A stretch of DNA of 64,000 nt from Linderina pennispora. Its lineage: Eukaryota > Kickxellomycota > Kickxellomycetes > Kickxellales > Kickxellaceae. The position numbers were made by a program, and so were the translations under genes. Below are positions 53,301 to 63,866 of this stretch, one piece after another; position 1 is the stretch's first letter; each line of letters starts with the position of its first letter. Below the pieces are notes generated by a model. It saw only the letters and a list, made by a program, of their open reading frames with translations, had not been told where the DNA came from and did no database searches. The stretch spans positions 82,001 to 146,000 of the forward strand of contig NW_024468256.1 of assembly GCF_002104995.1 (NCBI RefSeq), in the 5' to 3' direction.

Positions 53301-56082
53301 GGTGCTGGGGTATATTGTCGGCATGTGCACGCACGCTGAAGCGATTGCGCGCACAATGACGCTATCAGTGAGCAACGCGTCGATATTCTATGACCGTGAG
53401 GTGGAGCACATCAACCAGCTGTTTAATTTGCTGGTGTCATATCTGCCGCCAGAGCGCTACGCATCCCTGGTGCCACCTCCTGAGGTGCTGGCGCAGAAAT
53501 ACGGGCTGACATGGCAGTGGGCGGTTTTGTTTGGGCGGCCAGTGTTGTCACAGCAGCTGGCCAAGGGGCTGAAGCAGTGGGAGGCGGATGGAGCCAGTGT
53601 AGAAGTGGAGATTGTCGAATCTGATACTCCAGCCCAGGAAGAGGAGGAAGAGAAGGAAGATCGGGAGGAGGCCAGCGGCACTGAGACCGACAGCGACGAC
53701 CGACAGCCGCGGGTGGTGCGGGACCTCACATACAAGGCGCCACTAGTTTCGCGCGAATTCGTAGACTACATCAGCAAGATAGTTCCAGCAGCGTCGCTTG
53801 AGCGTGGCATCACAGCGGACTTTGTTGCGGTGTTTTGGGTCCTGACGCTGTACGACACGGAGGTGCCTGCGCTGCGGTACAAGAAGGAGATCGAGATTTT
53901 GCGCTCGCTGACCAAGCGGATTGACGCGGTGGAGCGGTCGGCGTCGCGGTCGCAGCGCCATAACTTGGAGAATCTGCGGAAACGGGCGAAGCTGCTGGCA
54001 GAGGAGTTAGAGCGCGAGCACCAAGAGCAGCAGCAGCACGTGGGACGGATCCGCAAATGGCTGACAGTGCAAAAGGACTACTGGTTCTGCATGGCCCTGG
54101 TGCAGCGCAAGTTCACGGTCGAGGCTATATTGGACCACTGCGTGCTGCCGCGCAGCATGCAATCGGCGGCGGATGCCAGCTTCTGCGCCAAGTTCCTGTG
54201 GATGATGCATTTCCCGCTGGCGACCAACAAGTTCAGCATTGTGTCGGTGTACGATCACGTATTCTGCAAGAAGGCTGCTGATATCCTGAGGTCAATGACC
54301 GAGAACGAGACACGCTACTACGCGCGCTTTATGGATATTTCGCTGATGTACCTGACCAATATGCGGGCGAACGAGAGGCTCTACAATGACCGGGCGCTGA
54401 ACGCATGGCGCGGGTTGATTGGATTCTGCCGCACGTGGACGTACCAGCGTGGGTTCCTGCCGCCGCCGTCGCGGACGATCGGACGAGCGCGGGGCCCGGC
54501 GACGCCCGGCGACTACTCGCGCATCAAAAAGAACGTGGTGCAGATGACATTTGATGATTTCCGCTCGGTGATGTTCAAGTTCCAGGCGGAGCTGTACAAT
54601 GGCATTGAGCTGGCTCTGGACAAGGGCAACAAAAACACCGTGCGCAATGCGATCCTGGCGCTCAAGGAGATGCACAAGTCGTTCCCGGCCACCCAGCGGC
54701 TGGGCGAAAAGATCCAGGCTAAAATCGACGTAATCACCACTAGCGACGAGACGAACCTCAAGGTCTTGGCCATCTCGTACAATGCCGTGCTGAGCGCGGC
54801 CAGAAGGTCCATGCTGCCCGAGTCCGAGTACTGCCCGAACCCCAGAAGTGCTGTCCGGCCGTCAACCGCCAGCTCGGCAGTCTCGTCGCCCAAGGAGCCC
54901 GCCAAGGACATTGCCAAGTCACGCAATGAACCGCCCAAGACCAAGCCGCCAAAAGCCGAGCCAACCCGCAGTACTCAAGACGGCTCGCCGCGTCGCCCTG
55001 CACCCAAGCAACCAGCAGCTCGCGATACGCACCGTGCAGTGACTGCCGCCGCAGCAGCAGCCGCCGCCTCCACCAGCCAGGCAGCCGGGCGCCGCACCGA
55101 CCGAAAGCCAGCTGAGGCCAAAAACGAATCCATGGCCCGTCGCCAAAATGAGCCCAACCCGGAACCGCCTGCGAAACGCGCACGCGACCCGCCCGCCGAC
55201 AATGTGCCGGATGTGAAGCGCTCGCGTGCGGATCGCCCCGCAGAGCCCCAGCAGGACGCGAAACGCGCACCACCCGAGCATGGCGTCAAGCGCAGGCGGG
55301 ACACACCAGATCGGGCCCAGGAGGCCGTGCCAGCCAAGCGCATGCGCGACACGCCTGAGCACGGCGTCAAACGCAGGCACGACACGCCCGATCGGGCCCA
55401 GGAGGCGGTGCCGGCCAAGCGCATGCGCGAGTCGCCAAAAACTGAGCGCAAGGACGAGCCATCTGGTGAGTCACCGGCAGCCGAATCGGTTGGGCAGAGG
55501 ACAGAGCAGCGGAAGCAGGAGCTGCGCGCGCTGGTGCGCCAGCAACAAAACCAGCGTCAGCACGAGAAGGAGCGCGCGCCGAGGCAGGGTCGTGGCAGCC
55601 GCAATAGCTCCAGGGGGCGTGAGCCCGAGAAGCCACGGGAGTATGAGTCGCCCAGGCACCAGAATAATCGCCGCAAGGATGACCGCGGTGTGGCCAGCAG
55701 ACTCGGCCCTGAGCAGAAGAAGCAAGAGCCGAAACCAGAGCCCAGGCAGCAGCAGCGCCAACAGCAGCGCCAGGACCAGCGCCAACAGCAACAGCAGCAG
55801 CAACAGCAGCAGGTACCGGATCGCCACCACCGCCGCAACCGCGGCAATGACAGCCGTGGAAATGACAGCAGAGGCAGCGATGGCAGAGCCGATAACCGTG
55901 GCAGCCGCCGCGCATCGCCTGACTATAACGGTCGCCAGCAGCCGCAGTCGCAGCCGCAGCAGGCGCGACGCGACAACCAGCAAAATGACGGTCGCAGCGA
56001 CAACCAGCGCGGCCCACCTCCCCGGCGCGGCGGACGCGGGGCTGATCAGCGGCACCGCAACGACAGGCGGCACCGCAAGTAG
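50348..56082 (+). CDS. THO2: THO2, THO/TREX complex subunit 2 (2 exons)
   Basis: Scaffold of the nuclear THO complex, coupling transcription with mRNA export. Exon 1 is 50348-50442 and exon 2 is 50586-56082 (GTAAGC donor, CTTAG acceptor). The junction codon CT|C gives NDKLTNALLSG, and the total is 1863 residues. Family signatures are KYNLVREQSEGFSKLL, IGQFSLDPNRVVDILLDCF (the Tho2 N-domain hallmark) and the downstream THOC2 core. The C-terminal 400 residues are a disordered basic tail with Arg/Pro/Glu repeats, a 27-residue tandem repeat and a polyGln block, presumably an RNA-binding tail. ATG at 50348 is the only upstream start that fits the splice. Confidence 0.93.
55276..55437 (+). repeat. 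81-bp tandem repeat in THO2 tail (2 units)
   Basis: Two adjacent units at 55276-55356 and 55357-55437. Each encodes 27 residues beginning EHGVKRRRDTPDRAQEAVPA, with only a few substitutions. They lie in the disordered C-terminal tail, probably from a recent in-frame duplication. Confidence 0.9.
55749..55814 (+). repeat. CAG/CAA/CGC low-complexity run (polyGln/Arg) in THO2
   Basis: About 22 codons, almost all Gln with scattered Arg, ending just before QVPDRHHRRNRG. Slippage-prone sequence. Confidence 0.85.
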
Positions 56083-56159
56083 AAACCACGTGCATTTTTC
56101 CCAGCAACCAATATCTCTATTATAAACCTCATCCACTGAAACACTCGGCCTGCAGTATG

Positions 56160-58736
56160 CTACTTGAACGAGATGCTTGCGCTGCGGTTCAGATCAATGC
56201 TGAGACCCTCCACTGTGGTGCTGTCGTTCTCTGACAAAATTTTGGCTGCGCTCTGCGATGCACCGCTAACCCTGACTGTCTTGACATTATCGACACCAAG
56301 CAATACGACTTTGGTGAGCTTGGGGGCCACTCTGTAGTTGCCACTGTCCTGTGAGACCGACAGCCTACCGTTCTTGTACTCCAGCGAGATCCAGCGATGC
56401 GGAGTATCGAAGGTCTCGCCATCATCCAGGTACAGCTTTCCCTCAGCACGACCACGCTCATCTACGGCAACGACAAGATAATAGTCGTTCTTGCGCGAGT
56501 CGGTGGTCGTCATGGCGGGAACCTGGGCCGGCAGAATCGCACCACCACGGACATGCACGTTGACGTGCTCCAGCGGGGCATCTAATGTGATTTCCTTGTT
56601 CTCGCCCTTGACTGCCTTGTATGTGTACCAGTCGTACCAGACGCCCTTGGGGAAGAACGCATCGACAGTGACTGCACCTTGAGTCAGCACCGGTGAGATC
56701 AGGAGCCCATCGCCGATCAGGAACTGCTTGTCAATTGCAGAGGTGGCTGCGATCTCGGGGTACTGGAACACGAGCGGGCGGGCAACTGGCCAGCCATTCT
56801 CGACAGCATGCTGGTAGTTGGTGTAGAAGTATGGCAGCAGAGCATAGCGAACAGCAAGGGCACAGCGGCTGGCCTCGGCCACAGACTCCCACCGGTAGAG
56901 CTCCTGCGGGATGGCGCCAATGACATTGTGGTCGCGCGAGAACGGATAGAAGGCACCGACCTCAATCCAGCGTGCGCACAGCTCCTCGGTTGTATTGCCG
57001 TTGAAACCGCAGATATCAGCACCCACCATCGGGATGCCAAAAATACCAAAATCCAGCATCGATGCAATTGACACATGCAGGTCCTTGAACGACGACTCGT
57101 TGTCGCCGGTCCAGTGGCTGACCAGGGCGCCGGAGCCGGCAAACGTGGAGCGCGAGAGCAGGAACGGCCGCGTGTTTGGCCTGTAGGTTGTCAGGAACTT
57201 GTGCGTGGCAATAGACATCATCAGTCCATAGATGTTGTGCACATGGTAATCCAGGACGCCATTGGCATGCAGGGCTGTGGTCTCGATGGTCTTGTTGGAG
57301 AGCTCCACCCATGGATTGTGGATAGCATACGGTGGTACCAGCATCGGGTTGCTTATGTTGAGCGGCCGGTAGACCGGTGGCGGGTCGGCATTCCAGGGCA
57401 ATGGCGGCACAACATCTTCAGGGATTCCTGAGCCACAGCTGCCAGTGCAGAAGCTGGCAGCCTCGTTCATGTCAATCCACATGCCATCAATTGGCAGCGC
57501 TTCAAAGTAGCGCTTCAGCTCGCCACTCCACCACTTGTCGGCGTTGGGCGCGAACCAGTCCGGGAATGCCGTGTACCCGGGCCATACCTGGCCTACAAAC
57601 ACGCTACCGTCAGAATTCTTGACAAACACGTCCTGCTCATGGCCGCGCGCATACGGGCCGTAAGAAGAGTTGCGCTGGATGGCTGGGTCGGTCATAAGCA
57701 CCATCTTCTGATTGTGCGCGTGCAGGTACTTGAGCTGCTTCTGCATCTCACTGAGCGGGAAGTTGACTGGGTCAAAGGTGAAGTCGCGCGTGCGGTCCAT
57801 GTAGTCGATGTCGGTCCAGGCCACCTCCAGTGGGATCTCGGCCTTGGAGTAGTTGGCAATCACGTCGTTGACCTCATAGACGCTCTTGTAGCCATACCGG
57901 CAGTTCTGGAACCCCAGTGCCCAGTACGGTATGCGGTTCGGACGGCCAACCAGCTCCGTGTACTGGTCGATGACATCGAGCGCCGTCGGTCCGTTGAAGA
58001 AGTAAAAGTCGGCGGTGCCGCCCAGCACGCGGTACTGGATTGTGTTGTTGGCGAGCACAATGTCCATGCCGTGCGAGTTGTGCAGGTAGGCGCCGTGGAA
58101 TTTGCCATTGCGCAGCTCCATGTGGATCGAATGCGAGCCGTAGACATTCTCCTGGAACGGATCTGCTGCATCGCGGTTCCACAGTGTCTTGATTGTGTTG
58201 GCGGTATCACGCCGGAACCAGTCGGGTGTCTCACCAATGCCGTAGATGTTGGCATTGCTGGGCAGGTTCGATGTCACTTCAATGTACTGGTCCTCGAAGA
58301 TCAGCGGGTGACCGGTGGTGTCGAAAACTGTGTCCTTGCCGCGCGACACCTTGAAGCCGAAGCCATGCTTGGCGTCCTGGAAGTAGTTGAACTTGAGGCT
58401 CGCCTTGCTCTTGTTTGTCTGTTTGCTCGCATCCAGCTTCAGCACCGATGCTGGGATCTGGTACTGTTTGCCGGCTGAATCTTGCACATGCACATGCAGT
58501 CGGTCCTGGCTGTCAAAATCGACATTGAGCTTCAGATCGCTAACGTCATTGCCATAGGCATTGCAAGGTTTGCCGGCAAGCTTGAGCGTGGCTGAGAACC
58601 CGCTAGCCGTATCTTGCTTGGAGACGATCTTGTAGCCGGGGCAAGAGGCAATATTGCCGCGCTTGCCCAAGTCACTGTGTGCTCGGACAGCGATGGCTTG
58701 GACGAGCAGTGCCAGAATGCTGTACTTGAATAGCAT
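56160..58736 (-). CDS. Secreted GH31 alpha-glucosidase
   Basis: 858 residues. The N-terminal signal peptide is MLFKYSILALLVQAIAVRAH, so the enzyme is secreted. GH31 retaining alpha-glucosidase, releasing glucose from maltose- or starch-type substrates. The nucleophile is in GMWIDMNEAASF (Asp about 422) and the acid/base is in SHWTGDNESSF (Asp about 545). Other family landmarks are IPLEVAWTDIDYMDRTRDFT, SNANIYGIGE, and RSTFAGSGALVSH before the acid/base. Length is usual for fungal secreted members. Many Asn-X-Ser/Thr sites suggest N-glycosylation. A TATA-like box lies about 145 bp upstream. It is convergent with THO2, 77 bp apart. Confidence 0.95.
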   Translation of the reverse strand: MLFKYSILALLVQAIAVRAHSDLGKRGNIASCPGYKIVSKQDTASGFSATLKLAGKPCNAYGNDVSDLKLNVDFDSQDRLHVHVQDSAGKQYQIPASVLKLDASKQTNKSKASLKFNYFQDAKHGFGFKVSRGKDTVFDTTGHPLIFEDQYIEVTSNLPSNANIYGIGETPDWFRRDTANTIKTLWNRDAADPFQENVYGSHSIHMELRNGKFHGAYLHNSHGMDIVLANNTIQYRVLGGTADFYFFNGPTALDVIDQYTELVGRPNRIPYWALGFQNCRYGYKSVYEVNDVIANYSKAEIPLEVAWTDIDYMDRTRDFTFDPVNFPLSEMQKQLKYLHAHNQKMVLMTDPAIQRNSSYGPYARGHEQDVFVKNSDGSVFVGQVWPGYTAFPDWFAPNADKWWSGELKRYFEALPIDGMWIDMNEAASFCTGSCGSGIPEDVVPPLPWNADPPPVYRPLNISNPMLVPPYAIHNPWVELSNKTIETTALHANGVLDYHVHNIYGLMMSIATHKFLTTYRPNTRPFLLSRSTFAGSGALVSHWTGDNESSFKDLHVSIASMLDFGIFGIPMVGADICGFNGNTTEELCARWIEVGAFYPFSRDHNVIGAIPQELYRWESVAEASRCALAVRYALLPYFYTNYQHAVENGWPVARPLVFQYPEIAATSAIDKQFLIGDGLLISPVLTQGAVTVDAFFPKGVWYDWYTYKAVKGENKEITLDAPLEHVNVHVRGGAILPAQVPAMTTTDSRKNDYYLVVAVDERGRAEGKLYLDDGETFDTPHRWISLEYKNGRLSVSQDSGNYRVAPKLTKVVLLGVDNVKTVRVSGASQSAAKILSENDSTTVEGLSIDLNRSASISFK

Positions 58737-58879
58737 TGACGAAGTGAAGGATGCTACCAGCGAGGAATTAGGCAGGGCTGAAGGTGCTTATGGATTATTA
58801 GGTAAGAAGAGAGAACGAATCTGCTTTAGCTTGTTGCTGAGGTGAGCCTGCAGTTTCTGGTGGGGGTGCGTGCGCTCGG

Positions 58880-58888
58880 CTTTATATG
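58880..58888 (-). promoter_or_regulatory. TATA-like element of the GH31 gene
   Basis: CATATAAAG on the minus strand, about 145 bp upstream of the start codon at 58736, in an otherwise non-coding leader. Confidence 0.4.
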
Positions 58889-59519
58889 TGACAGAAGCCC
58901 AGCTATGTATTTGGAGAATGGGGGTGGGCAGCTGCATGTGTCAGGAAGGCGAGTTGGGGATCTCTGTGGTGAAATACAGACCGAGGCACAAAAATCGCCT
59001 GTCGCTCAGATGGCCGAGGGACTCAACTGCATAGAACGGTGCAGTTTCTCGCAGATAGAGAATTCTCACCGTCCTAGTGGCATTTGATGCTCAGAGCAGT
59101 CCTCAGAACACACATGATTTACATGCATTTCTCTCAGTATGTATCATCTGCAGGTGGACATCCCCAGAGGGAGAGTGACCTGTCTGCTGCGCTCACGATA
59201 CAAACATTGGGTATGCCGAGACCTCCCTCTATTAGCAATTCGGCTGCCGCCGCTGCAATACAGGCAAGGCTAAAGCTTGGACGATTTGCATCTAGCCAAT
59301 CTCCTTCATCCCCTACTCCACCAGCCCCATTATGCAAGTGGTTGCTTGGGCCTGCTGCTGCTTTTCGACAGAGAAATTCTCCTCTCGCCACACATGCGTT
59401 TCCTTAGTAGCACTGAAGCTTGGAGAGACAGGTCGATCTTGTCTTTTTTTCTTATCAAGATAATCCTGATGCCGAATGGACGATGCACTTTCCGGCCATT
59501 CTCATTATTAATAGAGGCC

Positions 59520-59650
59520 AGAATCTAGCTGGCCTCATACCAGTATTGATGCTGTCGCATGAAAAGTGGAGAGGATTCTTTCGAAGCCGGCAGTTAAGCT
59601 GACAACAGGTCGTGTGCTGGATTGGCAGGCGGATTCCGCTCTGACAGGTG
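59520..59650 (-). pseudogene. Fragment of ACC-synthase-like aminotransferase
   Basis: About 115 bp aligns at roughly 75-80% identity, in the same orientation, with 62007-62125 inside the larger aminotransferase pseudogene. The first about 30 bp (AATCTAGCTGGCCTCATACC onward) are nearly identical. On the minus strand it reads residues like AGFERI and HATASILV, broken by a small indel and stops. Nothing homologous continues downstream. It is a relic of a duplicated or transposed gene piece. Confidence 0.6.
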
Positions 59651-60042
59651 CCTAGTGTGGCAGGTGGGGGTTCTTTTGGAGACCGCGTTCAGCGACAATG
59701 GTGATCAGGACTTTTGTCTGGCAGAGCAACATCAGCTTCAAACAGCCTAGCGTCTCGGCCCAACTAATGCTATCATTGTGTGTGGTGACATTCATGCTTG
59801 CTGCAGCGGAGGTCCGCACATCCGCATGCCAGAGCCTTTCTGCCTTGGTCTGGCTCTTGGGAGAACAATTATTCATGTACATAAGCATGTACATAGCAGT
59901 TTAACAAGATGCGATGTTGCATAGTATGAGAATATAGCCCCAACAAGTCCAAAGGGCTTATAAAGGCTACATAATTTATGTGCTCTAAGAATGTTCACAT
60001 GTTAAAAATATGCTATGCTCTATACTGCATGACCACGCATCA

Positions 60043-60642
60043 TCAGGCAATGAAAATAGATGGGTAGGGACCAGGGTTCGTTGGCTTAATACGAATGGTC
60101 TTAGGGCGGTTAGGGTTGGATCTGACCTTGCCTGAACTCTTCTTAGAGCTGACGCGTTGGTTGCCGTCATTGGTTCTCTTTACAAACATGTCGAGAATCG
60201 AGGCAATGTCACCTGGGCTTACTGCATCACCAATTCTGCCGAGCCCACGACCAATACCTCTACCAAATCCGCCACGCTGGTTGTAGGAATCTACGTAGTA
60301 TTCGTTGTCATGCTCGTAATCGTAATCGTCGCTGCGCTTGCTGAGACCAGGAAGCTCGAAAGTGTCGGGGAAGAACGGCGGGCTCTGGTAAGGCAGCCTG
60401 GTGCCAATCCGGCCTCTGCCAGCACCCGACTTCCTCCCCGTGCCCCTGTAAGTAGCGCCATTCGAACCGCGCTGGTTGGTGTTTCCCTCAAGATCGACAA
60501 AGGAATCGTAGGGAACTCTACCCAAGCCCATGGCATGGTAGTAGGAAGCATCCGCAAAATCTGCGTCGCCAATGGGGATTGCTTGGTTGGCGGCAGCAGT
60601 AGCGGCGAAGAAGGCGAGTGAGGCAGCAAGAGTAACACGCAT
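60043..60642 (-). CDS. Small secreted protein with dibasic processing sites
   Basis: 199 residues from the ATG at 60642, chosen because it begins a clear signal peptide (MRVTLAASLAFFAATAAANQ). A longer open frame upstream reads Ser/Pro low-complexity leader. The mature part has a Gly/Arg-rich segment (GTGRKSGAGRGRIGTRLPYQ) and a Kex2-type site in GLSKRSDDYDYEH. An acidic Tyr/Asp stretch, a GGFGRGIGRGLGRIG motif, another FVKR site and a strongly basic C-terminus follow. No cysteine is visible after the signal peptide. I do not recognise a family. It may be a processed secreted peptide precursor. A TATA box lies 160 bp upstream. Confidence 0.7.
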   Translation of the reverse strand: MRVTLAASLAFFAATAAANQAIPIGDADFADASYYHAMGLGRVPYDSFVDLEGNTNQRGSNGATYRGTGRKSGAGRGRIGTRLPYQSPPFFPDTFELPGLSKRSDDYDYEHDNEYYVDSYNQRGGFGRGIGRGLGRIGDAVSPGDIASILDMFVKRTNDGNQRVSSKKSSGKVRSNPNRPKTIRIKPTNPGPYPSIFIA

Positions 60643-60702
60643 TGTATCAGAGCTGTTATTGGCGGGGATGCAGATGCAAAAGTAGGTGTGAGATGTGTTG
60701 CT

Positions 60703-60775
60703 TGGTGAAGCAGGTGAAGCAGGTGATGCTGTTGATGCTGTTGATGATGGTGATGGTGGTGATGATGATGTGGGA
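60703..60775. repeat. GAT/GGT-type microsatellite in 5' leader
   Basis: Imperfect trinucleotide and 9-mer repeats (GGTGAAGCA, TGATGCTGT, then GATGATGGTGATGG) in the presumed 5' UTR between the TATA box and the start codon. Confidence 0.8.
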
Positions 60776-60801
60776 TGTGGAATGCAGCAGCAGCGCCGGG
60801 C

Positions 60802-60808
60802 TTTTATA
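60802..60808 (-). promoter_or_regulatory. TATA box of the small secreted protein gene
   Basis: TATAAAA on the minus strand, about 160 bp upstream of the start codon at 60642 and followed by CAG/CAT-rich leader. Typical of a regulated gene. Confidence 0.55.
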
Positions 60809-61582
60809 CACCGATCAAACGGCTTCAAGGAGACCCCCTGTCATGCGCTGAACGCATCTAGGGTTTGTTCTCACTAGTATTCTAATTTTAGTGGCCCCAG
60901 TAAACCTCATCCTTCAGACGACGCGGACAAAATGCCATTAGCGTATCAAAAGGCACGCCGATCGGCGCTATGCGTGGCCGATAGGTCCCTAGAAAACTTG
61001 CTTATGCAGGCCAAGAAATACTGGGCACGGCCTCTCAGAAAGAAGCTGCAAAGAAATGGTAGGTTTCCGCAAATACTTCTGGGGACTGCAGATGCTCCCA
61101 TCGTGTAGCTGTATGCCGACAACCGGAATTTCATGGTAGGTTTCTAAAAATGTGCACTGGCCAAGCAAGCCATTGCAGCACAGGTTTGCGCTTTAATACT
61201 TTCTACACGAGTTTCTGCACGCGGTGGTCTTGGCAACTACTAAAAATATTAGTAATTTGTGATGACAAAAAAAACAACAAGAATTATGTGAGCGGCTGTC
61301 ACAGTTGAGCGCAGATGATATACAAATCCCGCGATTAGCGGAGGCACCACATTCTCCTTCATCGCCTGAGAGCATGGCTACTGTCGCAATCTGGTAATTG
61401 TATGTGTATATTACCGGGTCCTTGTGCCCATCGCCAAAGTTACAAAGTCAGACATTGCTTTAGTTTACAGCCCAAGGCAAACCTACGGGCACTGCTTGGC
61501 AACTTTGTATATTCAGATACACTAAATGATATTTACCATGAATTGAATGATACGGTATCAAGCCATTTATGGAGATACAGGC
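60809..61582. other. Intergenic, no gene seen
   Basis: Spacer between the secreted-protein promoter and the aminotransferase pseudogene. It contains a poly-A run at about 61266-61276 and only short frames. Confidence 0.5.
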
Positions 61583-62218
61583 CTAGTCCAGCTTGAACGA
61601 GTTGCCAATGCGATCAAGAGCAAGAACAAGTTGCTCTTTGGTAATGGCGAACGTGAATCGGAACCATCCAGGCTCAGTCGAGCAGAATGATTGGCCGGTA
61701 GGGAAGTACACGCGCTCGTTTAGGACGATGTGTTCCCATGCCGTGAGATCGGTCTCCTTTGTCCACAGCTTGGCCACTTCAGTGGCCTGCAGAGCGCCAA
61801 GTGCACGATGTGCCTTTGTGCTGGCAGCAATAGGCAGCTTGAACCAGATATAGTGACCTGCCGAGCATGGCACATACTCCACACTGTGCTTATCAAAGAA
61901 CTCTGTAGTCAGTGCGTAATTCTCGGCCAGGTTCTTGCGGCTAGTGGAGAGCAGATTGTCGACGAACGCGTGGTTAGCAAGGAAATCGGCAATGATGTGG
62001 TCAAAATCTAGCTTGCCTCATACCAGTATTGATGCTGTCGCGCAGGAGGCGGAGGGGATTCTTTCGAAGCCAGCAGCTGACAGCAGATCGCGTGTTGGAT
62101 TGACAAGTGGAGAATCCACTCTGCCAGATATCGAGCTCAGATCAGTGAGCACAGGGAAACCAGCTCGCTGCCCCAGATGGCTCGGCTCGGCTCATTCCTG
62201 TGGACGATGGCATGCATC
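61583..62218 (-). pseudogene. Truncated ACC-synthase-like class I/II aminotransferase
   Basis: The C-terminal third of a PLP-dependent aminotransferase of the 1-aminocyclopropane-1-carboxylate synthase type. VEYVPCSAGHYIWFKLPIAA and PTGQSFCSTEPGWFRFTFAI (C-terminal substrate-binding Arg) are intact to the stop at 61583. Upstream the frame hits TGA near 62023 inside ASILV-stop-GKLDFD. Before that LVNPTRDLLSAAGFERIPSA continues the family sequence, and near 62150 a one-base shift is needed. The region aligning with the PLP-lysine motif (SKDF-like) reads LTDLSS, so the lysine is lost. The N-terminal two thirds are missing. A decayed gene. Confidence 0.7.
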
Positions 62219-62661
62219 TTTTTTGCTCAAGTGACCCCCCTCGCTTGCTTTGGATACAAATAGAGAGGGCGGTTAATCCACAGAAGCAGCACACGTTTTT
62301 GCCTTGTTTCGCAGTCACCGCCTATAACCCGCCAACCTCGACAATATCCCGCCATATTACCAGCTCCAGCGTATAGTGTCTGAGGGTGCTGCGCATGTGC
62401 ACCGATTTTGCACTGACAGTGGCGGTAGCTGCACGGTGCAAGGCCTCTCTCGTCATACCATTGGCTGCCGTCGCAAACAGGTGACCATTCACACACAAAT
62501 CGCAAAGCTCACATCCCCCTGTTCTGCGCACGTTTTAAAATTACACCTTAACTCCACTTACTGCCAAACTATCTCTCTTTTTCTCTACTTGAGAAGCTAT
62601 TACCCGCTACTTTCTCTTGACTTTTCTTCCCAATTTGCCAACCTGCTATTATTATTTGCAA
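62219..62661. other. Intergenic, MAF1 promoter region
   Basis: No gene seen. The last 100 bp before the MAF1 start are pyrimidine-rich (for example TCTCTCTTTTTCTCTACTTG at about 62571). Confidence 0.5.
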
Positions 62662-63866
62662 ATGAAGTACCTTGACGTCGAGTCGTTCAGAAACATCAAC
62701 TCGCTCTTGTCGTTCCCAACAACCAGCGGCGACCGGCATGTGGTCGGCAGAGTTGAGGCATATTCATGTAGGTGCTCCAAAAGTCTTGGGCGGGCTGGTG
62801 CTTTTGGAGGGAGGGTGTGTTAGAAAGACACTCTGCTTCCCGCCCTTGACACCTGCACGCGTCTCAGTCCCTTGTACATACTAACATCCTACTCCGCCAC
62901 GTGAGCACACCACTGCAACCCGCTTCCCACACATTGTCTGTAGGCAAGGCTGCAGGAACCGACAAGAAGCTGTACAAGTACTTGGAAAACAAGTACCAGG
63001 AAGACCTTGAGGAGGCCAAGAGCCTCTCGCCAGAGCAGAGCTCGTTGACTAACATTATTTCGCCGTTCGGCCCGCTGACACAATCGGCATCGAGGAAGAC
63101 GCTGTTCTATCTCATTGGCACGCTGAACGCCAGCTTCCCTGATTACGACTTTAGGTACCGTAGCAGTGTGTTTCCTTTATGTCTGCCGCTTTGCCTGCGC
63201 AGTCTAGACCCTGTGCGGCTTTTGTTGGGGAGAGGCGTGGTTCCGGATCGAGGATGAGCGGTCCAGCCCTGATCGTCCATTGGCCTTTTTGGGGGAGGGG
63301 AATGGACATTCTCCCAGAGCTGGTACCGTGAGCTAACAGTGCTAACCGGTACTCTCCTCCTCATTCAGCTACACTCCTGCGTTCGCCAAGATGCTTGCTA
63401 ACTCCACCCATACCACCATGCGTTTTCAAACTGTAGCTCGCTGAGCGCGGACCAGTTCGTCAAGGAGCCATCGACTGGCGACACGATCAAGTCAATCAAC
63501 ACGACCTTGATCAACGTCGGCTGCCCCGCTGGCCTGCGCACCAGCCGCATGTGGGATGTCATCGACAACACTATCAACATCGACGAGTGCGACATTTACA
63601 CGTACACACCCGATGCCGAGTCGGACCCGTACGAGGAGGACGGGCCGGTGTGGTCGTTCAATTACTTCTTCTTCAACAAGCGCATGAAGCGGATCGTGTT
63701 CTTTACGTGTCGCTGTGTGAGCAATCTGGACGAGCTCGAGACCTCGAGTGACAATGGCTTTGTGTTTGGCGACGTCGAGGACGACGAACCGGTCGAGCTC
63801 GAGTTCTACCCTACCAGCCAGCATGCCCTGAAAGGCATGATGATTGGCGGTGGGCTCAAGCTCTAG
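62662..63866 (+). CDS. MAF1: MAF1, repressor of RNA polymerase III (3 exons)
   Basis: Conserved TOR-regulated inhibitor of Pol III transcription (tRNA, 5S), shuttling between cytoplasm and nucleus. Exons are 62662-62767, 62944-63154 and 63437-63866. Donors are GTAGGT and GTACCG, both acceptors are TAG, the branch point GCTAAC lies 34 nt before the last acceptor, and the total is 248 residues. The first box is MKYLDVESFRNINSLLSF, HVVGRVEAYSCKAAGTDKKL. The second box is SRKTLFYLIGTLNASFPDYD, FSSLSADQFVKEP. The final signature is CDIYTYTPDAESDPYEEDGP, VWSFNYFFFNKRMKRIVFF. The acidic tail is short. A CAG acceptor at 63366-63368 was rejected because the homology resumes only at 63437. Confidence 0.95.

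Larger units (their letters stand above)
58737..60042. other. Intergenic with aminotransferase remnant
   Basis: Promoter of the GH31 gene at the left, a pseudogene fragment at 59520-59650 (listed separately), then AT-rich spacer and the 3' flank of the small secreted protein. No intact gene seen. Confidence 0.5.

Noticed and set aside
63369-63436. Extra MAF1 exon beginning at the CAG acceptor 63366-63368
   Set aside because: Its reading has no Maf1 similarity and no good donor. Joining 63154 directly to 63437 restores the FSSLSADQF homology and uses the GCTAAC branch point.
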